Source of the DNA: Otatea glauca | Taxonomy: Eukaryota > Streptophyta > Magnoliopsida > Poales > Poaceae | Assembly: GCA_036346275.1 (NCBI GenBank) | Contig: CM070725.1 | Span: 16,482,216 to 16,546,215, forward strand | Direction: 5' to 3' | DNA length: 64,000 bases | Part shown: in pieces, positions 37,364 through 48,727 of the stretch | Layout of the letters: every line of letters begins with the position of its first letter | How positions within the stretch are numbered: the stretch's first letter is position 1 | Made by a program: the position numbers and the translations under genes | The notes under the pieces: model-generated | Database searches by the model: none | What the model saw: only the letters and a program-made list of their open reading frames with translations | What the model was told of the DNA's origin: nothing

Positions 37364-38553
37364 TCAATTAACTTTATATGGTCCTTCCCACGTAGGTGAC
37401 CATTTTCCGAATCGGTTATCTTTCGAACCAACAGGCAATATCGTTTTCCATACCAAATTGGCTTGATCAAAAGACTTAGGCATGACCTTTTGATTATACG
37501 CCCTTGCAAACCTGATTTTATTCTTCTTAAGCCGATCAAGTGTGGACAAACGTAATTCTGCCAACTCATCCAAGTTGTCGATCATCAAATTTTATAATCC
37601 TGAGCTGACAAACTGTTTTGTCTGGCCACTCGTATAGATTCAATATTGATTTCAACGGGTAATACGGCTTCTTGACCATACACCAGCTGGTAAGGTGAAA
37701 CCTTTGTTGCTCCGTGGTAGGCTAGCCGATACGCCCAAAGCGACTCCGATAGAGTTGAGTGCCAATTCCTTGTTTTTTCATCAATCTTTCTTTTGATCAA
37801 TTTGATTAACGTTTTGTTGGACGACTCGGCTTGTCCGTTAGCCTGAGCGTAGTACGGAGATGAATTCAACAGCTTAATCCCTAGACTTGTCGCGTAACTT
37901 TGAAACTCGTTAGACATGAACACCGTACCTTGATCGGTCGTAATTGTTTGCGGTATCCCAAACCGACGAACAATATGCTCATTAACAAAGCCGATGGCTT
38001 CAACACTGGTTACTTTCTTAAGTGGTATAGCTTCAACCCATTTAGAGAAATAATCTGTTGCGGCCAAAATAAACTTGTGACCTTTACTTGAAGCAGGAAA
38101 TATTTGGCCGATTACATCTATTCCCCAGCCCCTGAACGGCCATGGCTTGATAATTGGGTGCAAGGCTGATGATGGTGCTAGTTGTATGTTGCCAAACTTC
38201 TGACAGGTCTGACATCCTTTATAATACTTGAAACAATCTTCTAGCATTGCCGGCCAAAAATAACCTGTCCGTCTGAGCATCCATTTCATCTTATGAGCCG
38301 ATTGATGAGAACTGCAAATGCCTTCATGCACTTCACCCATTGCCACTCGTGCCTCTTCGGCCCCAAGACATCTTAATAGCAATCCTTCCATTGTCCGATA
38401 GTACAACGTATTGTCCATAACAATGTATTTCAAAGCTTGTTGCCTAATCTTGCGTTCTGTCGGCTCAGATGGATCGATCAGGTAATTCTTTATTTGCTTT
38501 CTCCAATCCGCGACATCCACGCACATGACGGCTTTATCCATTAGCTCAGTCAC
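37364..38553 (-). pseudogene. Integrase of element A
   Basis: The 322-residue frame (38553-37585) holds an HHCC-like zinc region with HEGICSSHQSAHKMKW and CKYCKGC-type spacing (CQTCQKFG). The DDE core follows: WGIDVIG..., AATDYFSKWVEAIP, TITTDQGTVFMSNEF, and AQANGQAESSNKTL with the Glu. The three acidic residues D, D and E appear intact. The C-terminal GPY/F motif is in the next frame (37588-37364: GKWSPTWEGPYKV). Integrase inserts the element cDNA into the genome. It is the best preserved enzyme of A. The break before the GPY module and the absent RT make it non-functional in this context. Confidence 0.85.
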
Positions 38554-38586
38554 CTGATATCGACCAAAGTCCTTGTACCCTGATGC

Positions 38587-39442
38587 CTATTGGGCCAGGG
38601 TATTGGCTCTATCGTTCAATTCTCGAGGAACATTACCGATAGAAAATGATGTGAATGAGCCGATAATCTCGAAGCATTGTTCTAAATATCTCCACAGTGT
38701 TTCATCCCGGCATTGGTATTCTCCTTTTACTTGCTGTACTATTAACATAGAATCCTCGTATGCCTCAACCGCACTTACTCTGATGTTTTCTAATAATCGC
38801 AAACCCTTGAGCAACGCTTCATATTCTGCCTGATTATTTGAGCATCGGCTATTTAGCCGAAATGCAAATTCGAAATTATGCCCTTTAGGTGATATGAGCA
38901 CTACACCGATTCCATCGCCCTCTCTGCATACAGACCTGAAAAAACAATTGCCAAGGAGCTACGGATACTAAGTCGGCAGTAGTGTCATGCCCTGTTGTAA
39001 AATCGGTTAGAACTTGCCCTTTGACTGCTTTGGCCGATTCATAAGGCAAGTCGAACTCAACCAAGGCATAAGCCCATTTGCCAAGTCGACCCCGTAGTAT
39101 TGGAGCAGATAATATATATTTTATAACATCGGTTTTACAGATCACCTTACAAGCCGATGCTAATATATAATGCCTTAACTTCGTGCATAAGAAATATAAA
39201 GATAAGCACAATTTCGCAACGAAAGGGTACCTGACCTTCGCATCAAGTAGTCGTCGGCTTAAATAAAATATAACTCTTTCCTTACCACCAACCTCTTGTG
39301 CTAGAACAGCTCCAATAGTTTCCTCTTTAGCCGACACATATAGTATGAAAGGAACCCCTTTTCGTGGTGCAGCCAAAACCGGGGGACTGGACAAATATCT
39401 TTTAACATCATCAAAAGCCTTTTGCTGATCGGCTCCCCACAC
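38587..39442 (-). pseudogene. RNase H region of element A
   Basis: 39442-38885 begins WGADQQKAFDDVKRYLSSPP, the connection after the RT thumb, and continues PFILYVSAKEETIGAVLAQE and VIFYLSRRLLDA. The second RNase H-like (archaeal type) domain found in Tat elements follows at 38901-38587: FRLNSRCSNNQAEYEALLKG and NVPRELNDRANTLAQ. The RT palm with YIDD is absent upstream. The frames overlap with a shift between them. Confidence 0.8.
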
Positions 39443-39452
39443 AAATTCTTGA

Positions 39453-42067
39453 TTATCCTTCTATTGGCTTTCGTATCTGGCCAGCCAAATCTTCCCGGTC
39501 TGAATTGGGCCTCCGTGTTTCGACCTGGTCTGGTACCTGGTTTGGTTCAGATATTCTTTCACGAAGAGGCCTTCTGTAACCCTGGCCATGATTTTGAATC
39601 GGCCCAAACAGCCTATCTCTAGCCAATTGTCTTGGCCAATCGTCTCGGGGGTAATGCTCCATCGGACATATGTACGGAGATGGCAGTACTACTCCCCTTT
39701 GCCAACAAAACTGCCAAAAGGGACATCTTCTATGGGCCCTCTCCACATTTTCAGTGTGATATAAATTATCCGACCGGCGAGTAGGATATCGTGGTCGGCT
39801 ACTCATTCTTTCGTATTTCTCCATTAATTGTGAAAATGTTGGTCGCGGCCTTTTGACCGATTGCCTTGATGGCGATCTCTCAGCATTGTACCATTTACCC
39901 ACCTAAGGATTTCTCTTGGGTTTAATGGTCCTCGAATTTTTTCCTTCGTGATTAGCTTCTATTTGTAATGAGCCAATTGTAATTTTCAACGTCTGGCCGC
40001 CGTCTGAATTCGACTGAATATTGACCTGACGATCCTTCTTCGGCTCATCATGCATTGGCTCCTTTCCTTAGCCGAACATTGAACCATGTTAATTGGGAAT
40101 GGATCAGTGTCAACTTGCATGGTCGGCTCATCAGCAAATTTTAGTTGACCATCTTCAATAGCCGACTAGATATGTTGACGAAAAATATTGCAATCGTTCG
40201 TATTGTGAGAAAAAGAGTGGTGCCACTTGCAATACCTGCGTTTCTTGATCTCCTCAGCTGATGGTATAATATGTCCCTCGGGCAATTGTATTATCTTTTC
40301 TTGTAATAATAAATCAAAAATATGATCACATTTGTAAACATCAAAGGCATACTTAACTTCCGACTTATTTCTAGTCGGCTTTAGCCAAGAACAGACTAGA
40401 GACTTCTTAGATCCTTTTACCTATTCGGCTATATTTATTTCCGCTTCATCGTCTTCTAAAGAATCGCTTGGACAATAATCCGCCATATTGACTTTAACGT
40501 TATCCTTTTCTTTATTGCCGTTATTTTTAAATCTATCTTTGAACACTTTATTATCTGGGAATCGGCTTTCCTGAGCTGATACATGATGAAGCAGATGGCT
40601 TAAATTGTTGAACTCTTGTCCTCCAAACTTCTCTCTAAGTGGTGGAATTAATCCTTGAAAAGCCAAATCTGCAAGTTGATTGTCGGGCAACGTGACACTA
40701 AAACATCGGTTTCTAACTTCTCTGAACCTCTTAATGTAATCAGTCCCGATTCTCCAAATCTCTGGCGAACAGAACTTAGATCGGAAATCCTTAGTTCTAA
40801 ACTTCCTGAGAAAAAATATTTGTGAAATCGGCTTTCCAAATCGTTCCATAAGTGGACCGAATTCGGAGGTAAACAAGTGAACCAAGTAAAGGCTGTCCCG
40901 GATAGTGACAACGGGAACAGTCTTATTTTCAGTCCATCGGACTGAGCTGCTTCGCCGCATTGAGCGATAAAGCATCCAATGTGTTCTAGAGTAGTAGTTG
41001 AGTCGTCACCGGAGAATTTTGCAAAACCCGGGACTTTGAAATTGTGGGGGTAAGGCATACGATCTATGTAATCAGGATACGGCTTTCTATAGCCGATAAC
41101 CTTCCCTCTAAGTTTGTATGCGAATTAATCCCTCAAGGCAGCGGAGATCCGGTCGTGATTTACATTATCGGCCATTGGCACCGCAGGCCCTTGATAATGT
41201 TGATCATAGTTGGCATTCTGCCCCCCGAGTGCAAACTCGGGTTGCCAATTATGCTGGGTCGTCAGCACACGAGTATTCTGATCATACCTATTATGCCTGA
41301 CTTGAGGTTCGGGTATTGGGACGAAAGGCTCTGAATAAGTTACTACCCTATGCGGACCTGGATTTCTAAATAGGGTAGGTTCATGCGGGTATCTTTCAGG
41401 CCCAATCGGCTATAAAACCGATTGTGGAAAAGCATAGAATGGAGCCGACTGCGGCAGATTTGTTGATGTGTCCAACTTAGCGGCGTCGGTGTATGCGTGG
41501 TAATGAATCACCCCACTGGGCTGAGGGTCTTTAAGCAATATTATGGTCGGCTGAGTAGGCATCATGGTAGGGGGTGAGGTCATAGCCGATGGTTTAGGAT
41601 CGGCCGCTGTGCTCTGCGTATTTTGGGATACTGAAAAAATAGGATAATTCGGCAGAGCATGCAATGGATCAAGCAGACTACCTGACGAGGCTAACTCCTG
41701 GGCTATAGTTTTAACACTATTTGCTATCATCGGCTTAAGCGTAGTCACAAGGGCCGATGATTGGTTTATTAAGGCATGGTGCACAGACTGATTAATCATA
41801 GCCGATAATTCGGCTTAAGCAGGCAGATATCGGTTTACCGGTTCTATGACACCCGCATCTCCCAGGGTATTGACCGTCGGCAGGGCGGATTTTTGAGTGA
41901 CACCACGTCTAGTTTTCTGATAACAGCTTAGCATCATCTCCTCCAACGCAGTCTTCCGATCTTCAATCTCTTGACGTCGTTCTTCAGTCAAATCGTCCAT
42001 TGTTGGGACGATTATGGCTTCCGTGTTGGGATCGGATGGCGGAATCGACTTTCCTGACGAAGACATG
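39453..42067 (-). pseudogene. Gag of element A, several stops
   Basis: A start at 42067 lies only 25 bases inside the 5' LTR and gives MSSSGKSIPPSDPN and TMDDLTEERRQEIEDRK. A TAA interrupts near 41815, and the frame continues at MINQSVHHALINQSSALV. Further on (41058-40648) is the Retrotrans_gag core: VPGFAKFSGDDSTTTLEHI, RLFPLSLSGTAFTWF and LWNDLESRFHKYF. 40975-40421 continues this in another frame. The C-terminal Cys-rich piece (39902-39453, RCPFWQFCWQRG) ends just before RNase H. At least four interruptions are visible. Confidence 0.8.
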
Positions 42068-42074
42068 GTCTCAC

Positions 42075-42090
42075 CGGGCATGCCAAGAGT
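42075..42090 (-). other. Candidate primer binding site of element A
   Basis: On the minus strand, TTGGCATGCCCGGTGA starts a few bases after the 5' LTR edge (42093). A TGG start suits a tRNA 3' end complement. The tRNA was not identified, and the site ends only 8 bases before the gag start codon. Confidence 0.45.
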
Positions 42091-42092
42091 GT

Positions 42093-42751
42093 GTTGGCGC
42101 CAAAAACTTGATGTAGGGTTTCTGACAGCAGCACACCAGACGAACACCGGGTTCAGAGCGTGCCAGTCGATTTGACCTGTAACCGACAAGGTAAAAATAT
42201 AAAATTCACACAAAGCCGATTGTGAAGATCAATCGGCTTAGACTTAATCAGCTTGAAGCCGATCAAGATCGAGGTAATAAGGTAAGTCTAATTAGCCGAA
42301 TAAGGCTAATCAAATGATAAAGGTAGATCAATTCTGAAGAAAGCGATGCGCGACAAAATCAGAATAAATCAGACTTGGGGTGTAATTGACGAAGATCAAC
42401 AATCGGCGATGCGCAACTTTATTGATCAAGATCGATTACAGAGAGAGATCTAAATTACAGAGACTACTCCTAGTCGACAGGAAAAAGTAAGAAAATAAAA
42501 GCTGGTTGATTGTATTGTATTGGATTTTTTTGCAGCTTGCTCTGGCCCTTCTTTTATACCCTTCGGCCGATCGTGTCCTACTACAACACGTTTCAAGTCC
42601 TGATCCGTATCGACCTTATCTCAGACAGTTATTTCTTCAAAGATCTTGCTGTTACCAAATATCTCCAAATCTTTCCAACCTGTCTGTTAATTTCCGCGTG
42701 TCTGACTTTATTGCCGATTTTAACTAGACTTGCCAAATTTTAGTGCAAACG
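42093..42751 (-). repeat. 5' LTR of element A
   Basis: Begins tgttggcgccaaaaacttg and ends tagtgcaaac on the plus strand; the terminal TG/CA at the right edge is eroded. A minus-strand TATA box is at 42551-42560, placed to drive transcription toward gag. Confidence 0.85.
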
Positions 42752-42753
42752 AG

Positions 42754-43112
42754 TGTTTTAGGACTCCCAGTAGTAGACTAGTTGAAATCGAGTCTGGCTT
42801 GGAGTCCAGGCTTGGTGCGTGTAAATAGCCTTTATAAAGCACAGTAAGCCCTGTAAGTAATAACATGAGAAGAGATATAGAAGCAATGTATTACATTGCT
42901 TCTATTCCTCGTCGCCTCCCGCGTCCGCCACGTCGAGTACCCGTCAAGACCAAAAGATCACACGCCAGGTAAATAATTGTAACCTTCGACTCCTCGTTTC
43001 ATCGAAGCTTGTAACTCAGAATATCAACGCCATTAAATTACATATTGGCACGGTAAAATTTGGCTGTTCAACTAGGTGCCGGCTGTTTGTTAGCTGAAGA
43101 TCATAACCAACA
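42754..43112. repeat. LTR-like sequence between element A and the copia element
   Basis: The stretch starts tgttttaggactcccag and ends gaagatcataaccaaca. The last 25 bases match the outer end of the copia 5' LTR at 48725, and the bases to its right (ttctctta) make a polypurine tract on the minus strand. It therefore occupies the 3' LTR position of the copia element. The rest does not resemble the 5' LTR. It contains a TATA-like cctttataaag (42829-42839) that reads either way. It may be a recombinant LTR or a fragment of another family. Confidence 0.5.
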
Positions 43113-43255
43113 TTCTCTTACTTGATCGTAAGGCTAACATCATAAATTCGTATTTAACAGAACAATACACCTAAGATAAAGTATTAAAACGATTAATTTA
43201 AGCACCGCTGCAACCCCCAGTATCTATAGTGCATCATTCTATCTCGATAGGATAA

Positions 43256-44620
43256 TTACTTATTCTTAATGGGAGTTGGTTTTATACTTATGGTCCTCAT
43301 TTTCAGAATCAGAGGCTTTTCAATAAACCCATGCCGGCAACATGCTCTTGAAAGAGACTGGGTTTTCAGACTATCAACACACCCGGCAAAATCAGCATCT
43401 GAATAACCAATGACTTCAAGGTTTTCAGACTTCTCATATGTGAGCATGTAATCTTTAGTGCTTTGAAGGTGACGTAAGACTTTCTTTACAGCCTTCCAGT
43501 GGTCCAATCCTGGGTTCGACTGATATCTGTCAAACATCCTGGTAACAAACGCCAAATCAGGACGAGTGCATACTTGAGCGTACATAATGCTTCCGACAGC
43601 TGAAGCATAAGGAATCGACTTCATCTGATCAGATTCTAATTGATTCCTCGGACATTGAAATAGTCCAAATTTATCGTCTTTAACAATAGGAGCAGGCGTG
43701 ACAGAGCAATTTTGCATATTGTACCTCTTAAGTACTCTGTCAATGTATGCCTTTTGGGATAAGCCTAATATCCCTTTGGACCTATCTCGGTGAATCTCAA
43801 TGCCCAAAACATAAGAGGCATCACCAAGATCCTTCATGTCAAAATTAGCGGAGAGAAATCTTTTGGTCTCATACAACATATCCTTATCGCTGCTAGCCAA
43901 TAAGATATCATCCACATAAAGAACCAAAATAGTAAATTTGCCATCTTTATACTTGAAATATATACAATTATCCACTTTGTTTTCTTTAAATCTGAATTTC
44001 CTTATTATATTATCGAATTTAAGGTACCATTGTTTGGACACCTGCTTCAGTCCATAAATTGATTTCTTGAGACGATATCCCATATGCTCCATGCCTTCTA
44101 TGACAAAACCCTCGGGCTGTGCCATGTAGACATCCTCTTGCAGATCGCCATTAAGGAATGCCGTTTTGACGTTCATTTGATGTAGCTCCAAATTATAATG
44201 GGCCACAAGTGCCATGACAATTCTTAGAGAGTCTTTTTTAGAGACGGGAAAGAAAGTATCAACATAATCAATCCCTTCTCTTTGAGTAAATCCTTTAGCC
44301 ACAAGCTTTGCCTTGAACCTTTCGACATTCCCCTTGGAGTCATGCTTAGTTTTGTAGACCCACTTACAGCCTACCTTTTTAACTCCTTCAGGGATTTCTA
44401 CTAGGACCCAAACGTCATTCAGGCTCATAGATTTCATTTCATCTTTCATGGCGTCTAGCCATTCAGATGAATTCTTATTCATCATGGCCTCTTTAAATGA
44501 AATAGGGTCATCCACCTTCCTAATATCATTCACGTCTTCATTCATGTACACAACATAGTCATTTGGGATGGCGGATCTTCTTTCCCGTTGTGACCTTCTT
44601 AAGAGTTCATTAGGGGTCAC
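43256..44620 (-). pseudogene. Copia reverse transcriptase and truncated RNase H
   Basis: One open frame of 454 residues. RT motifs are WVYKTKHDSKGNVERFKAKL, VAKGFTQREGIDY, QMNVKTAFLNGDLQEDVYM, SIYGLKQ and LYVDDILLAS. In the first catalytic motif the usual Asp of DVKTAF is Asn (NVKTAF), which should abolish activity. YVDD is intact. RNase H begins NLEVIGYSDADFAGCVDSLK and then jumps to a C-terminal piece, HGFIEKPL, in a shifted frame, so roughly 75-80 residues are missing. The long open frame suggests a fairly recent insertion despite these defects. Confidence 0.85.
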
Positions 44621-44766
44621 AGCTGGTTCCTGAGGTTCATTATCAGGTGCTGCATTATGTCCTTCATTATCAGCTGCTGCATTATTTCCTTATTCTTCAG
44701 TGTTAGTTTCAGGACTTTCAATTGGAGATGCATTAATTTGAGGTGCAGGAATAACAGCCTCTCGGA

Positions 44767-46140
44767 TTATCGGTAGAGGTACATAAACCCATTTTCCTCA
44801 AGATCTATTTTCCTCCCCTCAGAACTCCCACTGATTTCATCATTCTCAAGAAACACAGCGTGCCTAGTTTCAACAAATTTAGTAGTCCGATTAGGACAAT
44901 AAAAACAGTACCCCTTTGATCTTTCTGGGTACCTAATAAAATGGCAACTTACTGTCTTAGTATCTAATTTCCCAATATGTGGGTTGAACAGTTTGGCTTC
45001 AGCTGCACATCCCCACACGCGTAAATAATTTAAACTTGTTTTTCTCCCAGTCCATAATTCATAAGGCGTCGATGACACTGATTTACTGGGAACCCAATTT
45101 AATATGTGTGCGGCTGTCTTTAAGGCCTCCATCCATAATTTAAGTGGTAAACCGGAGTGAGACAAACATACTCGTACCATATCCATAAGTGTACTGATTC
45201 GCCTTTCAGCCACTCCATTCTGTTGAGGTTCACCAGGCATGGAATATTGAGCTACTATTCTATTTTCTTCAAGGTACTTAGCGAAAGGGCCAGGAATTTG
45301 TACATAAGGTGCATGTTTCCCATAATACTCTCCTCCCGTGCGATCTCACTACTTTAATTTTTGAGTTATGCTGATTTTCAACCTCAGCCTTAAATATCTT
45401 AAATTTATTTAGTGATTCAGACCGTTCCTTAATAGGGTAAATATAACCGTACCGTGAAAAATCATCAATAAAGGTTATAAAGGAATCATAACCATCTACT
45501 GACATAATAGGGAAGGGACCACAAATGTCATTATGAATTATTTCTAAGGGACATGAGCTGCGTGTTGCCCCTTTCTTAATTTGTTTGACGTATTTTCCTT
45601 TAATACAATCAATACAAGCGTCAGAATCAGAAAAATTCAATGGGTGGAGTATCTCTTCCTTAATGAGACGCTCCTTCGAAATATGGCCCAAGAGACAGTG
45701 CCATAGTTTCGACGAGGTCTCATTATCCATATTACGCTTGTGTTTAATAGGGGCATCACACACATCCAGTAATAAAGGAGATTGTTGAATAGACAACATA
45801 TAAAGCATATCGTGCTTGGTAGCAAGACCAACATTATTACATTTAGATTGAATCAAACATTTATTATCTCCGATAACACAATAATAACCATCATTGTCTA
45901 ATAGGGAAACAGAAATTAAATTCCTCCTCATGGAGGGGACATAAAGGACATCTTTTAGGAGGAGGGTGAAGCCGCTCCTCAAAACTAATGGAAGCGTCCC
46001 AACAGCCTCAACTTCAGCCTCCTGTCCATTGGCGACTCTAAGCCTTCGGTCCCCTTTTATGGTCCTTAACGAACTGAATCCCTACATTGAATTAGTAACA
46101 TGCACAGTGGCTCCAGAATCAATTCACCAAGAATAATGTG
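44767..46140 (-). pseudogene. Copia protease and integrase
   Basis: A protease motif, IDSGATVHVTNSM, lies near 46120-46080, next to in-frame stops. The 45982-45278 frame has DVLYVPSMRRNLISVSLLD, then the integrase zinc region LWHCLLGHISKERL with CIDCIKGKYVK, then IIHNDICGPFP and FITFIDDFSRYGYIY. A frameshift near 45330 breaks the DRGGEY-type segment. 45240-44767 continues MPGEPQQNGVAERR (catalytic Glu region), WMEALKTAAHILNWVPSK and LRVWGCAAEAKLFNP. Integrase joins cDNA to host DNA; the breaks make it inactive. Confidence 0.8.
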
Positions 46141-46204
46141 GAAAATCTGCATAAAGTGATTCATCAACAAAAGTAATTGTATCGTTACCCTTCTTGGCGA
46201 GCCA

Positions 46205-47062
46205 CTAACGGAAGTCGGCGCACTCCTTCTGCACATGTCCCTCCTTTTTACAGAAGCGACAGGTGATGGCAGTGGGAAATTTCACCCCTTTAGGCACGGA
46301 TTTGCTTGTTTCCGCCTTAGGATTGGGGGAGAAATGCAGCTTCTGCTTGGCCTTATGGTCCCCATGAGAGTGTTTTCTTTTGCCATTTCCATTATTGACC
46401 ATAAAAGCCTGATCCCTTTCTTCAGTCTTAATCCTTTCCTCCTCCCGGACAAGTTGAGCAATGAGCTCACTCATGAACCACTTCTCCTTCTGTGTATTGT
46501 AATTAATCTTAAAGGGAGTGTACGCAGAAGATAGGGATGTCATTATGAAGTGAACCAGAAAACCATCAGAAATTGCCATGTCAAGGCCTTTAAGCTTAGC
46601 CGCCATGTCATTCATTATCATGACGTGCTCCCTTATGCTGCAAGAACCATCAAATTTAGTGGTGAGGATCTTCATAATAAGAGTACTTACATAAGCCTTT
46701 GAGGAACCCTTAAATTGCTCCTCAATAGCAGCCAAGTAGCTCTTAGCCTTATCAGATTCAAGAATTGCTCCCCTAATCCCCACCGAGATGGTGCTCTTCA
46801 TAATCATAAGTGACATGAGATTGGACCGCTCCCATCGCTCACAGTTAATATCATAAGTTTTCTTTAATTCAGCATAATTTTCCTCAGTTGAGGAAGGAGC
46901 GATAGGAGCAGGGTGACATAAGGCATAATCAAGCTCAAGAATGTCAAGGACGATCTCAAGCTTTTCCTTCCAGGCAGGAAAATTAGTTCCTGTTAATTGC
47001 TCAATACCGCTGATGTAATTGGCAATGTTAGAGGCATTAGCCGTGTAGAAAATATAGTACAA
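46205..47062 (-). CDS. Copia gag
   Basis: The frame of 285 residues contains EQLTGTNFPAWKEKLEIVL, LDYALCHPAPIAP, and the UBN2 gag region SYLAAIEEQFKGSSKAYVST and KILTTKFDGSCSIREHV. It ends with a zinc knuckle, CRFCKKEGHVQKEC (CX2CX4HX4C). The true start may be a few codons inside the frame, before ASNIANYISGIEQL. Gag forms the particle and binds RNA. This is the one copia frame without an internal stop. Confidence 0.8.
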   Translation of the reverse strand: MYYIFYTANASNIANYISGIEQLTGTNFPAWKEKLEIVLDILELDYALCHPAPIAPSSTEENYAELKKTYDINCERWERSNLMSLMIMKSTISVGIRGAILESDKAKSYLAAIEEQFKGSSKAYVSTLIMKILTTKFDGSCSIREHVMIMNDMAAKLKGLDMAISDGFLVHFIMTSLSSAYTPFKINYNTQKEKWFMSELIAQLVREEERIKTEERDQAFMVNNGNGKRKHSHGDHKAKQKLHFSPNPKAETSKSVPKGVKFPTAITCRFCKKEGHVQKECADFR

Positions 47063-48262
47063 TTCATATTAGGGAACATATCATTTTATGCATGAAATTA
47101 ACCTTACGTTGGTCTGATTAATAACATGCTAATGACAGAAAAAATTAAAGGTTCCAATTCGCATCACCGTTAGGAAGAAACGAAAAAGAACTAAATTATT
47201 TTATAGGTGACACATGTTCATAAATAACGTTGGTCAGTATATGAATATGGTCATGACATTATCCCAACTTCAACATTCAACAATTAATCTCTAATCAAAA
47301 CTTCTCGTTGGTTCCATTTCAATTAGAGATAAATAATCATCATGTAAAAATTAATTGTCACATTAAATAATGTGCCCAGGAAAAATATCATAAAATTAAT
47401 CATAATATGAATGCCGAGGAAATAAATATTAAACAGTACTTAATTGTTGAAATTAAACAAGACTGAATAAACACAAAATTAAAGGGCTAAAGCACTAAAA
47501 AAACTAGGCCCAAAATTCGATGGCCCAGCAGAGCGTTCCGCCCGCGCCCACGGGAAAAAAAACGCGGCCCACACGCGTCGGCCCAGCGATGGGCGCGTGG
47601 CCTAGCCACGCGACGCGAACGCAGCCCAAGCGAGGGAGGCGAGGCGGCGGCCGCCAGGGAGAGCGGCGGTGGCCCGCATGCGGAGAGTGAGGCGACGGCC
47701 TGTGCGCGGCGCGAGGCGTCGGCCCGCGCAGGAGGTGAAGCGACGACCATCGATCGCGAATGGACGACCGAGATGAAGCCGAGCCAGAACAAAAAGGATG
47801 CGGGCGAGGGAAACCCTAACCCTAATTCAATCCCCGCCCGAAAAATCCGCACGGCGAATGAGCGATTTGAGCATCAGCAACGCAGCACGACGGAGTGCAC
47901 GCGAGCGGTGAGCGGATGCCGTATGTGGCTGCGGCGAGAAGAGCTACAAGCCCGGGCGCAGGCGCAGGCGAAGCTAAGGCCCGCGACGACGAACGAAGCG
48001 CGGCGCGCGAAGCTGCCGACGGCAACAAAAAAGCATCGGCGCGGGGGACGACGACGACCCGATGAGGTAAGCCCCGAAAAGCCCCTCTTAGATCTTTAGG
48101 TTTTTGCTTGATTTTGGGGACAGAAAAGGGATTAGGGTTCGGGATTTTGGGCATTTGGGTTTGGATCTACTCTTTTCCCCCTCCTTCTCAATGCTAACCG
48201 AGCCAAAAACCGACAAGAACAAGACCCAAAACCGGGCTTAAAGGACCAAGATTAGGCTAGGT
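47063..48262 (-). other. Long leader of the copia element with a GC-rich block
   Basis: Between the primer site and gag lie about 1.2 kb. The gag-proximal 450 bp are AT-rich. 47500-48080 is strongly GC-rich with words such as ggcccagcg and gcggcg. The open frames there on both strands have no recognisable domain and are treated as chance. Confidence 0.5.
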
Positions 48263-48275
48263 GGCTCTGATACCA
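48263..48275 (-). other. Primer binding site of the copia element (initiator-Met tRNA)
   Basis: Minus-strand TGGTATCAGAGCC next to the inner edge of the 5' LTR. Confidence 0.9.
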
Positions 48276-48276
48276 A

Positions 48277-48725
48277 CGGTTAGATTTAGGTTTTAACTAA
48301 GACATGAACATTAGCTAGCCTAAAATATGATCACTAAAAGAACATTGATGCGGAATAAACATTAGGTGGATGCACTGACCCGGTGAGGAAGAAATAGCCA
48401 TTAGGGTCTTTCAGTCGGCGTTCTTGTGTGTCGGTGATGAAGGGTAGCAGATGCGTGGCGAAGGGGGCACCGAGAACTTCTCAATGATGGTCATGGATCT
48501 TTGTCAACCTCGCGCTAGAGCCCAGATCGGTGGGGTGTCGGGAGTAGTAGATTCGAGATCAATCGTGATGATCTCGAGTGCTAGCTTACCTCCTCCTTTT
48601 ATTGTAGCGCTAGTTGACGGGACCGAACCAAAATTTTCTGTTGGAGCGCTCCCGATCACGCGCGTTCATGGTGGGTCAAGCCTCATGATTTTCGGATGTT
48701 AGTTAGCCGAAGATCATAACCAACA
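48277..48725 (-). repeat. 5' LTR of the copia element
   Basis: On the minus strand it starts TGTTGGTTATGATCTTCGG and runs to the primer site. A TATA-like AATAAAAGG is at about 48595-48604. Outer flank bases are ccaga (48726-48730). Confidence 0.75.
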
Positions 48726-48727
48726 CC

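Larger units (their letters stand above)
34050..42751 (-). mobile_element. Ty3/gypsy Tat-type retrotransposon A, with an antisense gene
   Basis: LTRs lie at 34050-34709 (3') and 42093-42751 (5'), highly similar by eye. Order on the minus strand is LTR, gag (42067-39453), RNase H, integrase, then a gene on the opposite strand, a polypurine tract and LTR. Protease and the RT catalytic core are missing: gag sequence runs straight into RNase H at about 39450. The antisense gene after integrase is characteristic of some Tat-lineage elements. Flanks catgt and gagtg do not match, so the insertion has been rearranged or eroded. The element is not autonomous. Confidence 0.85.
43113..48725 (-). mobile_element. 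Ty1/copia retrotransposon inserted in the TM9SF gene
   Basis: On the minus strand: 5' LTR 48725-48277, initiator-Met primer site 48275-48263, long leader, gag 47062-46205, then protease, integrase, RT and RNase H to 43256, and a polypurine tract next to 43112. Domain order protease, integrase, RT, RNase H is that of copia. The outer LTR edge at 48725 directly abuts TM9SF coding sequence. Stops, an RT active-site change and an RNase H deletion make it inactive. Confidence 0.85.

Noticed and set aside
37364..39442. Endogenous pararetrovirus
   Set aside because: Integrase with a DDE core, LTRs and gag of Ty3/gypsy type are present; there is no movement protein or virus-type coat motif.
47487..48154. 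Open frames in the copia leader
   Set aside because: Overlapping frames on both strands, low complexity, no domain.
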